A DNA stretch of 64,000 bases from assembly GCA_029255685.2 (NCBI GenBank), contig CM055315.2:69097681-69161680 (forward strand), read 5' to 3'. Position 1 is the first letter of the stretch; every line of letters starts with the position of its first letter. Below the pieces are notes generated by a model that did not search any database, was not told where the DNA came from, and saw only the letters and a list, made by a program, of their open reading frames with translations. Both the position numbers and the translations under genes were made by a program. This document shows, piece by piece, positions 32,115 to 44,382 of this stretch. This DNA comes from Silene conica (lineage: Eukaryota; Streptophyta; Magnoliopsida; Caryophyllales; Caryophyllaceae).

Positions 32115-32565
32115 ACTATTTTTAACCCGTGCAAGATTGCACGGGTTGCTTATTAAAATGCTAATATTTATAATTTATTTAGATTAATCCCCTTTTCTAT
32201 AAAATGAGTAACATTTAGAGAGATTTGATTGGCTGGATTTTTTTGCAAGAAAAAACCAACTCCGCCTCCCCAATCCCCACTAAAATTAAATAATTAATTA
32301 CCCTCTCCTCCTCTTCACTATCATTAAGGTAATTAATTATCATCTCTCCTCATTTTTTATTATTTTTTATATACGTACATTCATACATTCATATGTTAAA
32401 AAACTTATGATAAAAAATTTAATCACATTCAACCTTACAATAAAAATAAAATACAAAAAAATCGGAAATCTGTATAGAAATTTATATATTAAAGGACAAC
32501 AAATTTTATAATAACAACAAAAGTTATAATTCCGGAAAAATTAAACTCTTGAATACCTTGACAAA
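32115..32565 (-). mobile_element. Helitron fragments: a 3' end (-) and a 5'-like start (+)
   Basis: At 32115-32147 the minus strand shows the hairpin CCCGTGCAATCTTGCACGGG, then TTAAAAATAG before T, a slightly off-consensus Helitron 3' end. At about 32190 the plus strand has CTTTTCTATAAAATGAG, AGAGAGATTTGATTGGCTGG, similar to the start of Helitron B. The two fragments may belong to different copies. Flank of Helitron B; no gene. Confidence 0.5.
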
Positions 32566-33595
32566 TCTCTTTACTATAAAAGGAATATATTTTAGAGAGT
32601 TCTTATTGGTCGATCAAAATTAGGAAAAGAATCTTTTTTAATTAAAGTAGGGCTTACATGTTCATTCTACATAATTAATTATCTCCTCTCAAACTTTCAT
32701 AAATTTAATATTTTCACTACTTTCATTAATTAAATAAGTTATAATCTATAATCACACATTGAAATATAAAATCTTTCGAAGTCCCAACGTCAATTTCAAC
32801 AGTAAAAATCAATATGATGATCATTGATAATAAGTTTACTAATTTTACATAAATTAAAGTTCCAAGATTAAAGAAGTAGTTGTTAACATTAATTTAACAT
32901 GCAACAACTGAAATGATTAAATTGAGTGATAATGAGTATAAACTAGAAATAAAAAGTGAAAACCAAATATAATAATATATAAATTGGCGAAAATTAATGC
33001 ATTCAAATACTGGAAATCAACAAATTAAAATTGTTGATGATTGGAAATCAACGAAAATATGTAACTCCGTCTTAAAAGTACATAAAATAGATAGATTTAT
33101 ATTATATGGTCGAAGTTTTGTGGGTAGTTGAGAGTCGCGTTAATAATAATTTGGGTTCATTACGATGGTTATGAGCTTAGAATTTAAACCGTAAGTATAA
33201 TTTTAAAATTTATATATATTTTTACCGGCTATTATCTATCTTAAATTTAAAACGGGTCAGTATCACTCCTTATGGGTTATAGGAAAAATATTTTCTTTTC
33301 ACCATGCATAATGCTTTTTTTGTCTTATTCATCCTACATATGTATATTTGATACGTCTTAAACTTAAACCGATAGCGTCGTCCTAGATAAGAATTTGTAT
33401 AATTTTATATTGTCAAGTTGATGCGTTGTTTTTACTTGCGTCTAAGTTAAGCGTATAAATTCTTTTTTTGTTTACATGATATACTTGCGATATTAAAATT
33501 ATTTTTTATTAAATATATTCATTTTTTTTATTTTTTTTATTTTTCCAGTTGAATAGAGTTAAACCCGTGCATTTTTTGCACGGGCGTAAAACTAG
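32566..33595 (+). mobile_element. Non-autonomous Helitron B, 1030 bp
   Basis: Begins TCTCTTTACTATAAAAGG after A, ends with hairpin CCCGTGCATTTTTTGCACGGG-like stem (stem CCCGTGCA/TGCACGGG), then CGTAAAACTAG before T. Same family as Helitron A by both ends and by much of the interior. No coding capacity, so it would depend on a Rep/helicase elsewhere. Confidence 0.88.
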
Positions 33596-34292
33596 TGCGA
33601 ATATAAATTGACATTATTATTTTCATTGTTACAAAATAAACACTAATGCGGATGTAATCTGTTCTTTTTATTTTAAAATAGCAATTAGTTTATCATTCTT
33701 TCAACAGTTCAATTAAATTTGGCCGGGTTAAAAATATATGAAGAGTAACATTGTACATCCTACGTAATTTATTAACGACTAATAGTAACTCCAAATTAAT
33801 ACATACTAGATTTAATACCCGTGCAATGCATGGGCCTAGTTGTTATATATTATTGTGTATGCTCTACGAGCCTATTTATGATATTTTATTGTGTATATGG
33901 TAGTAATTGTAAAATATTCATGTGTATTATCTTATTTTTTGTTAAAAACTATTTTTGAATTTTCTTTAATTATCGTCATTCCTATTTCTCTTCATTAATT
34001 TTTTTATAAAGACGATGTCTCAAAAAGTATCTGTTAAAATTTGAGATATGATCTAATGCTTATGCAATTCATGGACAACTTGATATAGTCTCTAACAGAT
34101 TTAACATATTTTGTCGTCTGATCATGTTGCAACGCAAACTTCGTTGTTATAGTATTAATTTTAAAATTTGGGAGATTTAAAAACATAAGTAGTTAACAAA
34201 ATTTATACTATCTAATATCACTCAAAAATACATAATATGTTTGGAAATTTTTAATTGAAATTGAATTTCATGATTGAGACATTTTAAGTATT
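33596..34292. other. Spacer with a further Helitron 3' end
   Basis: AT-rich, gene-free. At 33806-33835 the minus strand reads CCCATGCATTGCACGGG, TATTAAAT, CTAG and then T: a Helitron 3' terminus with the same hairpin-to-CTAG spacing (8 bp) as the other copies (7 bp). I could not find its 5' end to the right, so it is a fragment or an old copy. Confidence 0.5.
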
Positions 34293-34683
34293 AGGTAACC
34301 CCTAGAATTTGGAATTGGAATCGGCCTACTTTATCAATTCCAAGTTAATTAAAATTTAGAGCTATCAAATACTACCATATAATAGTCGTTTCAATTTCAT
34401 CACTTCTAACGTTTTATTAAGTGTCGCAAATTTCGTCGCAATATTTTTATGTATATTTTTTTGCTATCTTAAATATTTTTCGTGACAATATTATTTATTT
34501 TTTTCAAATATAAAACATCTTATACATATGACCCATATCTGTCTCGCTCAATTCCAATTCTAATTCCACACGTTTTCTAAATGCTATTTTGGAATTGGAT
34601 TTGAAATTGTCAAACATTCGGATTTCTACAATTGGAATCATGAAAAAAAAAATCAATTTCTTTTTCCAAACGTTACCTAAAGA
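34293..34683. mobile_element. Putative MITE rich in GGAATTGG
   Basis: Left TTAGGTAACCCCTAG and right (inverted) TTAGGTAACGTTTGG share an 8-9 bp terminal repeat. AATTCCAATTC/GGAATTGGAA motifs occur inside both ends. Target duplication not resolved because the right end overlaps the duplicated target of the LINE. Confidence 0.5.
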
Positions 34684-34739
34684 ATTTGAATTCTCTATAA
34701 TCACTAAAAAAAACTTCAATTAATAATAATATAAATAAA

Positions 34740-35224
34740 GAATTTGGTGCAGATGATTGTTGTTGCATTTGTCAGAGGCAATCAGAAACTCATAGACATC
34801 TATTTGTGGATTGCCAGTTTAGTATGAAGCTGTTGAAGATGATTTAAGCATTCTATCAGTGGCTATTAGAAGATGGGGGAAACAGCGAAAGTTGATCACT
34901 ACAGCAACAATTTTGGCTAGTTGGTATTTCATTTGGCTGCAGAGAAACAATGCGAGGGTGCAACAGAGAGTAGTGAGGCCAGAAATTATTGCCAAGCAGA
35001 TTAACGAGGTCCTGAGAATGAGGTTTAAGCAACTTACCCCAAGTAGAATAACCAGAACAGATACTGTTTGGTTAGCAAAAATTGAGTTTAAGTAGGCAAA
35101 AAAGAGTGAGCAATGTGTTAAGGCAGTAAACTGTACCCTTGAGATACTCTTAAAGTTGGAGTTGTATATTGTGCTTTGATGAAATGAAATTCTTACCTTT
35201 TAGCAAAAAAAAAAAAAAAAAATT
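34740..35224 (+). mobile_element. 5'-truncated L1-like LINE tail with poly(A)
   Basis: The left part translates to a zinc-finger-like segment of the plant LINE reverse transcriptase C-terminus (CCCICQRQSETHRHLFVDCQF). This is followed by a frame with AIRRWGKQRKLITTATILAS and WYFIWLQRNNARVQQR (34859-35095) and ends in an A tract (35204-35222). The insertion is bounded by 61-bp direct repeats, 34679-34739 and 35225-35285, differing at one base. Truncation at the 5' end, the poly(A) and the duplication together indicate target-primed reverse transcription. The length of the duplication is unusual. Confidence 0.85.
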
Positions 35225-35289
35225 AAAGAATTTGAATTCTCTATAATCACTAAAAAAAACTTCAATTAATAATAATACAAATAAATACA

Positions 35290-35835
35290 AACTTCGGTTC
35301 ACTCGGGTCGGTTACGGGTCGGGTCAAAGCAGGTCGGGTCATATCGGGTTCGGGTTATGTCGGGTGAGTGACGGGTTCGGGTCAATTCGGTTCATGTCGG
35401 GTCATCTCCGGGTCGGGTCCACGACGGGTGACAATTCGGGTCGGGTTATTAGCAGGTCAGGTTATTGACATATATTTGATCTTATATATTAAGTTTTAGA
35501 TGATAATTTTATATTTAATTAATGGATAGATGTATTAATTGAAGTTTAAGTTAGAATAATTTAGAAGAATTAGCAATTTGGTGTCATTTAAACCATTATT
35601 AAGACAGTTCATTATAACGTCATCTATTAAGTTGAGAAATATCGGGTCACGGGCCGGGTCGGTTCGGTTTGGTCGGCTTCGGGTTGGACAAAATAATGCT
35701 GCTATCGGTTAGCGGGTCGGTTCGGGTCGGGTCAGTTCGGTTTCGGTTCGCCCAATTCTCGGGTTGTATCGGGTCGGGTTTCGGGCGGGTCTGGTCGGGT
35801 TCATCGGGTCGGCTCAGCTTTTGCCAACTCTATAT
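35290..35835. repeat. CGGGTC-rich low-complexity element
   Basis: Two GC-rich blocks (35290-35465 and 35640-35830) made of CGGGTCGGGT variants flank an AT-rich centre. The arrangement suggests a small non-autonomous element whose right end is AGCTTTTGCCAACTCT, but the left terminus is unclear. Confidence 0.45.
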
Positions 35836-35961
35836 GAGAGTGTAGTAAATTACTCTGTAGTACATTGAATAAATAATGATAATCATTGTATGTAAGATTT
35901 TATACTAAAACCTTAAGTAAATACGTACTTTGAAATTAGCGGTTGAACTTATCGTTGATTG

Positions 35962-35978
35962 CCCCCCCCCCCCCCCCC
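35962..35978. repeat. Run of 17 cytosines
   Basis: A homopolymer C tract on + in AT-rich surroundings; its length may be imprecise in the assembly. Confidence 0.9.
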
Positions 35979-36144
35979 TACGCTGCTAAATATGTGTATG
36001 CGTAAAAAGAATTGCAATACAATAAGTCTTCCTTGTAACGGGTATCTATCACATGTTTGTGATGTGTCAAATATGTTTTTATTTGAGTAGATTAAACAAA
36101 AGTAAGAGTGCACAAGTACTATCACATGCTTGTGATGTGTCAAA

Positions 36145-37912
36145 TCTATATATCCATATATAAGTATAAAAGAAGAACCACTATTCATTAAACTTGACAC
36201 GTGTCACGCTACTGTTAATTCTTTTCCCGCCTAATCCAACCCCTAAAGATGCATACAAATATTTATTTCAATATTGCCTTTCTAGATTATTACCTTCCTT
36301 AAAAAAACTATCCTATCATTCTTCAAGAATATATTTCCCAAAACACAATTTTTTTAACTTTTAATGTCATAGTCTCCGGTTAGTCATACATCAATTTTTG
36401 CAATTGTTTATTATTATAGGTGTGTTTTGATATAAGTTTTTCGCATCGCTAAGTTGATTTATACAAATATCATCCATATATCATGTTATATCTTTTTAGA
36501 ACGGTGTAAAAATTTTCAAGGTATTTGTTCATTAGAACTTTTATCAACAAATTTAATTAATATTTTTTACTTTTATCAATAAATTTCAAGATATAAAAAA
36601 GATAAATGTGAATTGTAGGTTTTAAAATGATTTTATCACTCTATTGCGAAAAAAAAGAACATACGTTATATGTTCTACTTCAGGCCTAGCTTTTAATTTT
36701 TAATTTTTAATTTTTAATTTTTAGTTGAGCTTATGTATATTTTTTCTGACTTTTTTGAAGTTTATAAGAGGACCTCCAATGGTTTGCTTTAGTGACTTGC
36801 TTGCAATATTTATAAAATAGAAGCAAGTAGCTTACCATTGGAGTAATGAAATATGCATGTAGCTTTATGAGCATTGTAGCTCTACAAAGCATGTAGCTAG
36901 GTTTAAAAAAAAATAAAAATAAAAAGATAAAGTTTATGATTGGAGGAATATTTTATTGTGGGACCCATAATATTAGAAAATGTTGTATCCAACCAGTCGA
37001 TAAATCAAGCTACAACGTGTTGTAGTTGTCCATTGGAGATGCTCTAAGTTATATTTTATTTTTTCCCGCAAATTTAGCTGAACTTATATGTAATGTCTTT
37101 GAGATATATTGTAATTTTTGAGCACAATATTTAAATAACAAATTTAAATATTTTATAATAAAACTAATAATCTTTAAAACAACACTCGAAAATTTTATTA
37201 TAAAATTCAGAAACTGCACAACTACAACTGATGGTAGTACATCCGATGCATAATCTACTTCATGCCGAGGTTTTAATAAATTTTGTACTTTGTAACATAA
37301 CTTCACGTAGTTTACTATATAATTTTTTTCGATGTTCATTGAACTCATTGACTATAATGCAGGTCAATTACGTACCCTACTTTTTTTTTCTTAACTGTTA
37401 CATATTTCTGGCAACTTTTGTGTTTTTCTTTTTAAATATTTTGTATTAAATTGGATTGACAAATGACATGAAACTTTTATTCTTTCGGGTTGCGGGTCAA
37501 TATTTTTGGGTTTTTGACCCTGAAAATTCTGATCAAATTAATTCGGGTCGGGTCAGGTCATGTTTTGACAGGTCTAAAACACACATAACCTTTTTTATTG
37601 GTCTTCTTAATCCTCCTTTTATTTCCCCGAAACATCAAATTTAATAATATATTCTTCAAATATTTTTTTCAATCCTACATTTATGATATTGAGTTTAATT
37701 TGGTAGAGACTATATATAAGTTCTTTTGGTCAATCGATTGCGGCATTATTGAATCAGTTTATGGTTAACGCAATTAGACAACATTTTAATTTTAATCTAA
37801 AGTAGTTCATTTATATAAAATGTTATATACTTTTAATTATTACTATAATATTATAAAATTGTAAAACTTCATCTATACATGCCCGTGCAACTTTGCACGG
37901 GTTCTAAACTAG
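36145..37912 (+). mobile_element. Non-autonomous Helitron C, 1768 bp, with visible empty site
   Basis: Begins TCTATATATCCATATATAAG after A, ends with hairpin CCCGTGCAACTTTGCACGGG, TTCTAAA and CTAG before T. The flanks GTGATGTGTCAAA and TATGTTTATATGAGTAG occur joined and uninterrupted at about 36059-36106 in an adjacent tandem copy, which proves the A/T insertion point. It contains a Tourist-like MITE and no helicase gene. Confidence 0.9.
36768..37044. mobile_element. Tourist-like MITE inside Helitron C, 277 bp
   Basis: Ends GAGGACCTCCAATGG and (inverted) GAGCATCTCCAATGG, flanked by TAA at 36765-36767 and 37045-37047. CAAGTAGCTTACCATTGG and similar motifs recur inside. Confidence 0.85.
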
Positions 37913-38364
37913 TATGTTTATATGAGTAGATTAAACAAAAGTAAGAGTGCACATGCACATGTAATCACAATGAGTTGTCCTTATTTGACTGGACACAACC
38001 TTGTATTTTACTGCTAGTTATCTCCTCCATCACATCATAATCTTTACAATTAATATTATCATGACTATGCACATTAGTGTGTCAAAAACTTCGACTATAA
38101 CAAAAATGTAGCACCCAAAATCCAAATACTACAACATAAACAAATATCGTCACTTGTAAGTGTTGGAGCTTGTGTCCTCCACATGTAGTGTGATAACGTC
38201 ATTGCACATACCCTTGTACGGACAAGTGGGAGATTGTTGGGGCTGGTGTCCTTGACAATTAAGTACAATGACTTATTAAATCTCTTTAAGGATCACAAGG
38301 GCATACTTTTGTATTATTACCAGTTGATCCACGTTTATCAATACACTACAAAACAATGCTCTGT

Positions 38365-38801
38365 TTGCGACGGAATTGTCCGTCGCAAAAAGGGTGAAAT
38401 CCGTCGCAAATGATGTTTTTGCGACGGATTTGCGACGGACTGCGTCTGTCCCATATTTTTGTCGCAAAAAGTTAATTTGCGACGGATTTTTCCGTCGCAA
38501 GGTTTTTGCGACGGATTGACCACTCTTTGCGACGGATTGACCTTGACCAGAAGTCAAGGTAAGTCAAGGTTTGCGACGGAAAATCCGTCGCAAATGGGCC
38601 TCTTTGCGACGGATTTTCCGTCGCAAACCTTGACTGACCTTGACTTCTGGTCATAGTCAGTCAAGGTTTGCGACGGAAAATCCGTCGCAGAGACGCCTAT
38701 TTGCGACGGCTTTTCCGTCGCAAACCTTGACTTACCTTGACTTCTGGTCAAGGTTTGCGACGGAATTTCCGTCGCAAATTGAGACATTTCCGTCGCAAAT
38801 A
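38365..38801. repeat. CACTA-1 left subterminal palindromes
   Basis: At least a dozen copies of TTTGCGACGG or its complement. Many form 25-bp palindromes such as TTTGCGACGG-AAAAT-CCGTCGCAAA. Spacers between palindrome pairs alternate between about 8 bp and a TTGACC/GGTCAA palindromic block. In CACTA elements such repeats bind the TNPA-type protein. Confidence 0.9.
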
Positions 38802-39046
38802 CCTGTGTGATTTTCCGGTTTCAGCCCTTTTTCCAGCTCCCCATTTCCATTGAAATGATTCATTTTTTCCCTTTTGCATGATCTGTAAACCTGCAATTTC
38901 AGAAAAACGACCCAGCAACAAAAACTTGTCGGAGACAAGGGTTTTAAATATCTCTTTTCATAACTAATAAGAAAGTTTTACAAATGATAATCCAACTCAA
39001 AACTAAACATAATCCGCGGTACATCAACTAAACAACCTAATGAAAT
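38802..39046 (-). other. 3' untranslated region of the CACTA-1 TNPA-like gene
   Basis: About 245 bp between the stop codon and the subterminal repeats, on -. The sequence GGTTTCAGCC... with TTTTCCAGCTCCCC and AACAAAAACTTGTC is shared with 56230-56370 in CACTA-2. Confidence 0.55.
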
Positions 39047-40657
39047 CTATCTAACGGTCGTGTCGGTGGGCTGTGGGGTGGCGAAATGACTGGCCGCCCT
39101 AGCATTGTCGCCGCCATCATCGTCAAAGTCGCGTCTCGGCTGAGAAAAGCCTCCCGGGTTGCAGCTCTGAGTAGTGAACTGCGCCCCCTGTTGACTTAAG
39201 TATTCTTCAATTGCCTTCAGCCTTTGGGATGTCTCGAGATCGTTTTGTCTTAGCTGAGCATTCTCTCGAAGAACTTTGCCGAGGATACCTGCAATGAATA
39301 GTCAAACATGATATTATATTCATTTAGTAAACGGTTAAATAATTGGTTAGTTTTAAATTTTAATAAACTATAAAATACAAACCTGGGTTGTATTGTGACT
39401 GGGTCCCAGCACTTGAGTGGCGACGACGCTCGTAAAGGACTGGGGCTGCATTTCCCATACCGAGTATCAACCCTTTCTTGTTGAAACCGCCGTGTTCTTC
39501 GAAGTAGATCTCGTTGTCGTCGATATCTTGCTCCGGGATCCCTTCACTTATCATTTTGTTCTTTCTTGAAAAAACTTTTTCCTACAAAACAAAAATAAAA
39601 TGTTATTAGTATACGTTAATTAATTAGTAAACCAAACTACTAAAATATAAAGAAAAGTTTCTGTTAACTTACAAATAGTGCTTTGGGTTTCGTTGATAGC
39701 CAACCCTTTTTAGGATGTTTTTTGGTCTTCTCAAGCACCTTCAAGGCCGATGGTACATCACTCCCATCTTCTCCAGCCTGCAATTTAAATCCAACCACAG
39801 TTGTTGAAAAAAACATTCAAGATTATCAAAGGGTGAAAATTATTGAAGACAAGAAAAAGTGAAGTAAAAACTAAACAATTACCATTTCATCCATCATCTG
39901 TAGGGTGTTTTTACGACCCATAATGTGAGTACCTAAGGCCTTGCCCTTTTCGGTACTTCCCGACATCCGGTTGGTCTTGTTTTTGTCGGATTTCTCTTGG
40001 AATTTTGGATTGTCCTTTCTACTCTTCAGTTCTTCAAAAATATCCGCCGGTATCCACTGCGGCCTTTTCTCCGCTGGTTTCTGCATAGCGTAGTGGATTC
40101 TTTTGCGAAGGCGGTCTTTCATCATGTCTTCCCACGCCGACCTAACCGCTGCTCTATCACGAGGGTGAAAGGTAACTTTTTTCTGTTTCAAGAAAAAAAA
40201 TAGTTAAATAAATATGAAACAATAAATAGGTAATAAATAATAAAACGGAAATAGGTAGTAAACAGTTAATAAATACCTCAAACCAATTCCACCACTCTTC
40301 CTTAATGTAATCCGACGCTTCTGACCAGTTGGGCGCATACTCCTTGTAGTTGCAAATAATGGTCTGTGTTATAAGAGTAGAAACGTCTTTGTCACTGAAC
40401 CTGAAAAAGAGTTAAATGTGAAAATAAAATAGTCAACAAGTAATCATATTATAATCAATATATACGTATATATAATCAATTACCGTAAACAAATAAGATA
40501 CTTACCACTTGGCGCCTTCGTAATCAGTCGGATCGAGGTGTATTCGATGTGTAGGCGGCTGAGTCTCAGGTACAATCTCGTCCTCATCATGATTAGCTCC
40601 CGATCGTCCTCCCTCAGGCTGACGACTACCACCACCTCGTCGTCTTCCGCCCGGCAT
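39047..40657 (-). CDS. CACTA-1 TNPA-like DNA-binding protein (Transposase_24, Ptta/En/Spm type)
   Basis: Six exons give 373 residues: 40657-40506, 40400-40277, 40182-39883, 39777-39673, 39581-39383, 39288-39047. All junctions have GT..AG ends and preserve frame. N-terminus MPGGRRRGGGSRQP is Gly/Arg-rich. Exons 2-3 carry the Ptta/En/Spm domain core (YAPNWSEASDYIKEEWWNWF, RDRAAVRSAWEDMMKDRLRK, GSTEKGKALGTHIMGRKNTL). Exon 5 has YFEEHGGFNKKGLILGMG. The C-terminus is predicted coiled (VLRENAQLRQNDLETSQRLK) and then acidic. In Spm/En the equivalent protein binds subterminal repeats and is needed with the transposase to pair the ends. CACTA-2 and CACTA-3 carry broken relatives of this gene. Confidence 0.85.
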
Positions 40658-40818
40658 ATTATTATCAAACTAATATAGCAACAATTAGAAAGAAATGCTT
40701 TACGTAATTAAAAACTTGAATAATAAGATTAATAAGATAATTTCATTGACATTAAGCCATACGGCATCTACAATAATTTCAACAAATACAAGATTATCGA
40801 ATCTAATAGATAGTAGTC

Positions 40819-43800
40819 CTAATCATCATCTTCATCATCACCACTTGAACAATTTATTCCTACATCCTTACAAAGAGAATCTATAATATCTTCATCTTCA
40901 TCCTCATTCTCATCCTCATACTCATCCTCATACTCAACCTCGTCCTCGTCCTCGTCCTCATCCTCATGTTGCCTCACTGTCACAATTTGAATGTATTCTG
41001 GTTCCTCCACAATTTCATCTTCATCTTCTTCTTCTACTTCAATTGGTGACAGTATTGTTTCACCATTAGTAACATTTTCTTGAAAGAAAGATTCATCAAC
41101 GGGGGCATCGACATGTGATCTAGCCTTGGTTTTGAATACCGCTGACCATTGACTTTGATCCCTTTTTATACCTGGATAAGGACTATAGTAGACTTGTTCC
41201 ACTTGATATGCCAACACAAATGGGTCGTACTTTGCAAATTTTCTACTCCGGTTAACATCCACAAGCTTATATTCCTTATGCACTTGCATGCCTCTTTCGG
41301 AGTTATCTAGCCAACTACATTTGAACAAAATGACTTTGTAAGTGCTTTGTGGGCCTGTATAAGTCATTTCAACAATTTCGTCAAGGGTCCCATAGTAGTC
41401 AGCTCCTTCAGTGGAACTCACACAAACTCCATTGTTAATTGTGCACTTTTCCAAATCTTTTCCTTGAATGAAAGCTCGAAATTTGTAGCCATTGATGGAA
41501 TAGCGTTTCCATGTTCTGACTCTTCTTGAGGGACCATTTGCTAAGGCAATTAGAACTGGATCTTCTATATTAGTAACCTGAGATCTAAACCATCTGGGAA
41601 ATCTTGTTTCATATTTTTCCCAAACATCATTGCCTACGACACATTCAGGATGTTCTCTCATGATCAAATTTTCAAACAACCTATATTCAAATTAGGGGAA
41701 TTATTAATTTTTGAACAACTAATAATTATGAATTCAAGTATAAGAATTTAGATTCACCACTTACACTTCGTTTCGTTTCAATTCATCAGAATCGCAGTTC
41801 GATAAAACGTAGAGGTGTGCACGCTCATATTCGTTGTCCTCTAAAAACCTTTCACGACATTTTCCAGAAGTTGTGCCATCATGATCTTGAAATATCTCAG
41901 GCAAGTTAGATTGTGTCGGCTTTTTTGAACCAACGTCAAGGTCCTTTGCCTTGGTGTCTATATGATCTTCAAAGTATAGGGAACAGAAATTTGCTATTTC
42001 CTCAATTAAATATGCATTACATATAGACCCTTCAACATGAGCTTTATTTTTGATTTTCTTTTTCAAATGATTCAAAAACCTACAAACAAATGAATTTAGA
42101 ATGAAAAATATGATGAAAAATATGTATTATGTAATATAAAGAATTGAATAAGGATGATATTACCTCTCGAAAGGATACATCCACCTATATTGCACAGGAC
42201 CACCCACTTTTACTTCATAGGGCAAATGAATAGGTAGGTGTTCCATTGAGTTGAAAAAAGAAGGTGGAAGGATTTTCTCTAATTTGCAGATAATCTCCGC
42301 AATGTTATTTTCGAGACTTGTAATTTTTTCAATCTGTACTGATGAAGTACACAAATCTCTGAAAAACTGACTAATTTCAGTTATGGCATTCCACTCATTT
42401 TTTGGAAGAAGATGTCTCAAAGCAACTGGGAGTAATCGCTCCATGAAGACGTGACAATCATGACTTTTCAAACCGTGTATCTTCAATTCATTCATATCGA
42501 CACACCTTCTCAAATCTGAAGCATAACCGTCGGGAAACTTCAGTTTGTATACCCATTCACATAGGACCTTCTTTTGTTCCTTTTTCAAAACGACCGAATC
42601 CCCTTTTCTTCTACTCGAACAAAGAAGTAACATGTCTTTCTCTGCATTTGAGTTTAATTTCGTTTTTCCTTTCACGTCCATGACGGTGTTAATTATTTGC
42701 TCGAAGAAATTTTTCTCAATATGCATGACATCAAGGTTATGTCGAATTAGTAGCGTGCTCCAATAGGGAAGCTCCCAAAAGATGCTTTGTTTCCACCACC
42801 CAATCCGTTTCCCTTTAAGCAAATTCAGATCACGTTCAGATCCATCCACAATTTTCGGTAGATGTTTGACACAATCCCATACGTCATTGCCTGTTAACCT
42901 CTTCGCAGCAACATCGTGCTCAACTTTCCCTTTTCTAAAATGCACCTTATCGTTACGAAAAACATGATTCCTGTCTAAAAACTGTCGATGACAATCAAAC
43001 CAACTCCATTTTTTCCCATGTTGTAGCCAAATTGACTTAGTCTCATTTTTCATACAATATGGACATGCATGCTCACCTTGGGTTGTCCAACCAGATAACA
43101 TGCCATATGCAGGAAAGTCGTTTATCGTCCATAGGAGTGCGGCTCTAAGATCAAAGTTTTGCTTCAGGGAAACGTCATAGGTTAAGATCCCCGTCTCCCA
43201 TAATTGCTTCAACTCGTGAATAAGAGGCTGCAAATAGACATCAAGGTTTTTCTTTGGATTGTGGGGACCGGGAATAAGTAATGTTAAGAGCATAAACTGT
43301 CTTTTCATACAGAGCCAGGGTGGTAAATTGTATGGAGTAAGTATCACCGGCCAACATGAATATTGCTTCCCGAATTGACTAAACGGTGCGAAACCATCAG
43401 TGCAAAGTCCAAGACGGACATTCCTAGGCTCAGATGCAAAATCAGGATGCAGCCGGTCAAACTGTTTCCAAGCCTCCCCGTCACTTGGATGAGACATTGT
43501 TCCACTAACACGAGGGTTTTCATAATGCCAACGCATTTCGCCCGCGATGTGCTTTGTGGCATAAAAACGTTGCAACCGTGGTCCTAATGGAAAATAAGTT
43601 AAGAACTTTTCGGGAACTCTTTTGCCATTTGCATTTTTCTCTAATTTGTACCTATTCGTACCACATTTTCTACACTTATCAAGGTGAGCGTCGTCCATCC
43701 AGAAAAGCATACATCCTACCGAGCAGGCATCTATCTTCTGATGGGGAAGTTGAAGAGCTTTAAGAACTTTTTTGGTTTCGTAGAAGTTACGCGTCATAAG

Positions 43801-44382
43801 ATTATTTTCAGGAATCATATCTCCGATATATGACGCAAAACCATCTACACATTTTTCAGCTAAGTTGAATTCACATTTTAAAGTGATCAACCTTGAAGCC
43901 GACTGTAGCAATGTCATACGACTTCCTACATAAAGAGGTTGTTCGGCATGTTTTAGCATTTGGAAGAAAGCTAATACATTAGGATTTGGAGATTCATCGA
44001 CTACCTCGGCGTTTAGAGCATCTTCCCTAATTTGATCAATGCTATCGCGTAACGCATCTTCCACCATATCTCTATAAGGATTGTCGGAGTGCATTGATGA
44101 TCCTCCCTCTTCCTCAACGGAGAATTTCTCTCCGTGACACACCCAATCGTAGTAGTTATCACAAAACCCTCTCAAACCAAGGTGTTTCCGTACATCTTGC
44201 TCAACTAAATACTTTGTATTCTTACACTTAGAACATGGACACCTAATTTCTCTATTCCTAACGTATTCGTCTTGTTGCTTAACATAGTTAATGAATTCAT
44301 TAACACCAATTACGAAATCCTGCCTTATTTTTTTCCTAGAATCCAACCTTTCATACATCCATTTTCTTTCTAATCTCTTCAT
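40819..44382 (-). CDS. CACTA-1 TNP2-like transposase
   Basis: Three exons, 44382-42164, 42079-41765 and 41680-40819, join in frame to about 1131 residues. The start is set at MKRLERKWMY because the N-terminal transposase-associated domain begins there; an in-frame ATG lies 36 bp upstream. Domains: transposase-associated (about 1-85, CPCSKC at 48-53), TNP2 catalytic region (about 210-640, CRKCGTNRYK at 237, LCTDGFAPF with Asp at 329, GEHACPYC at 437, HNLDVMHIEKNFFE), DUF4218 (LPYEVKVGGPVQYRWMYPFER and FLNHLKKKIKNKAHVEGS across intron 1), and DUF4216 in exon 3 (GADYYGTLDEIVEMTYTG, VILFKCSWLD). The last 80 residues are a Glu/Asp-rich tail. It catalyses excision and insertion at the CACTA ends. 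No frame break was found. Confidence 0.9.

Noticed and set aside
38276-38787. Several overlapping ORFs rich in RRKF and SVAK
   Set aside because: They are translations of the TTTGCGACGG subterminal palindromes in several frames.
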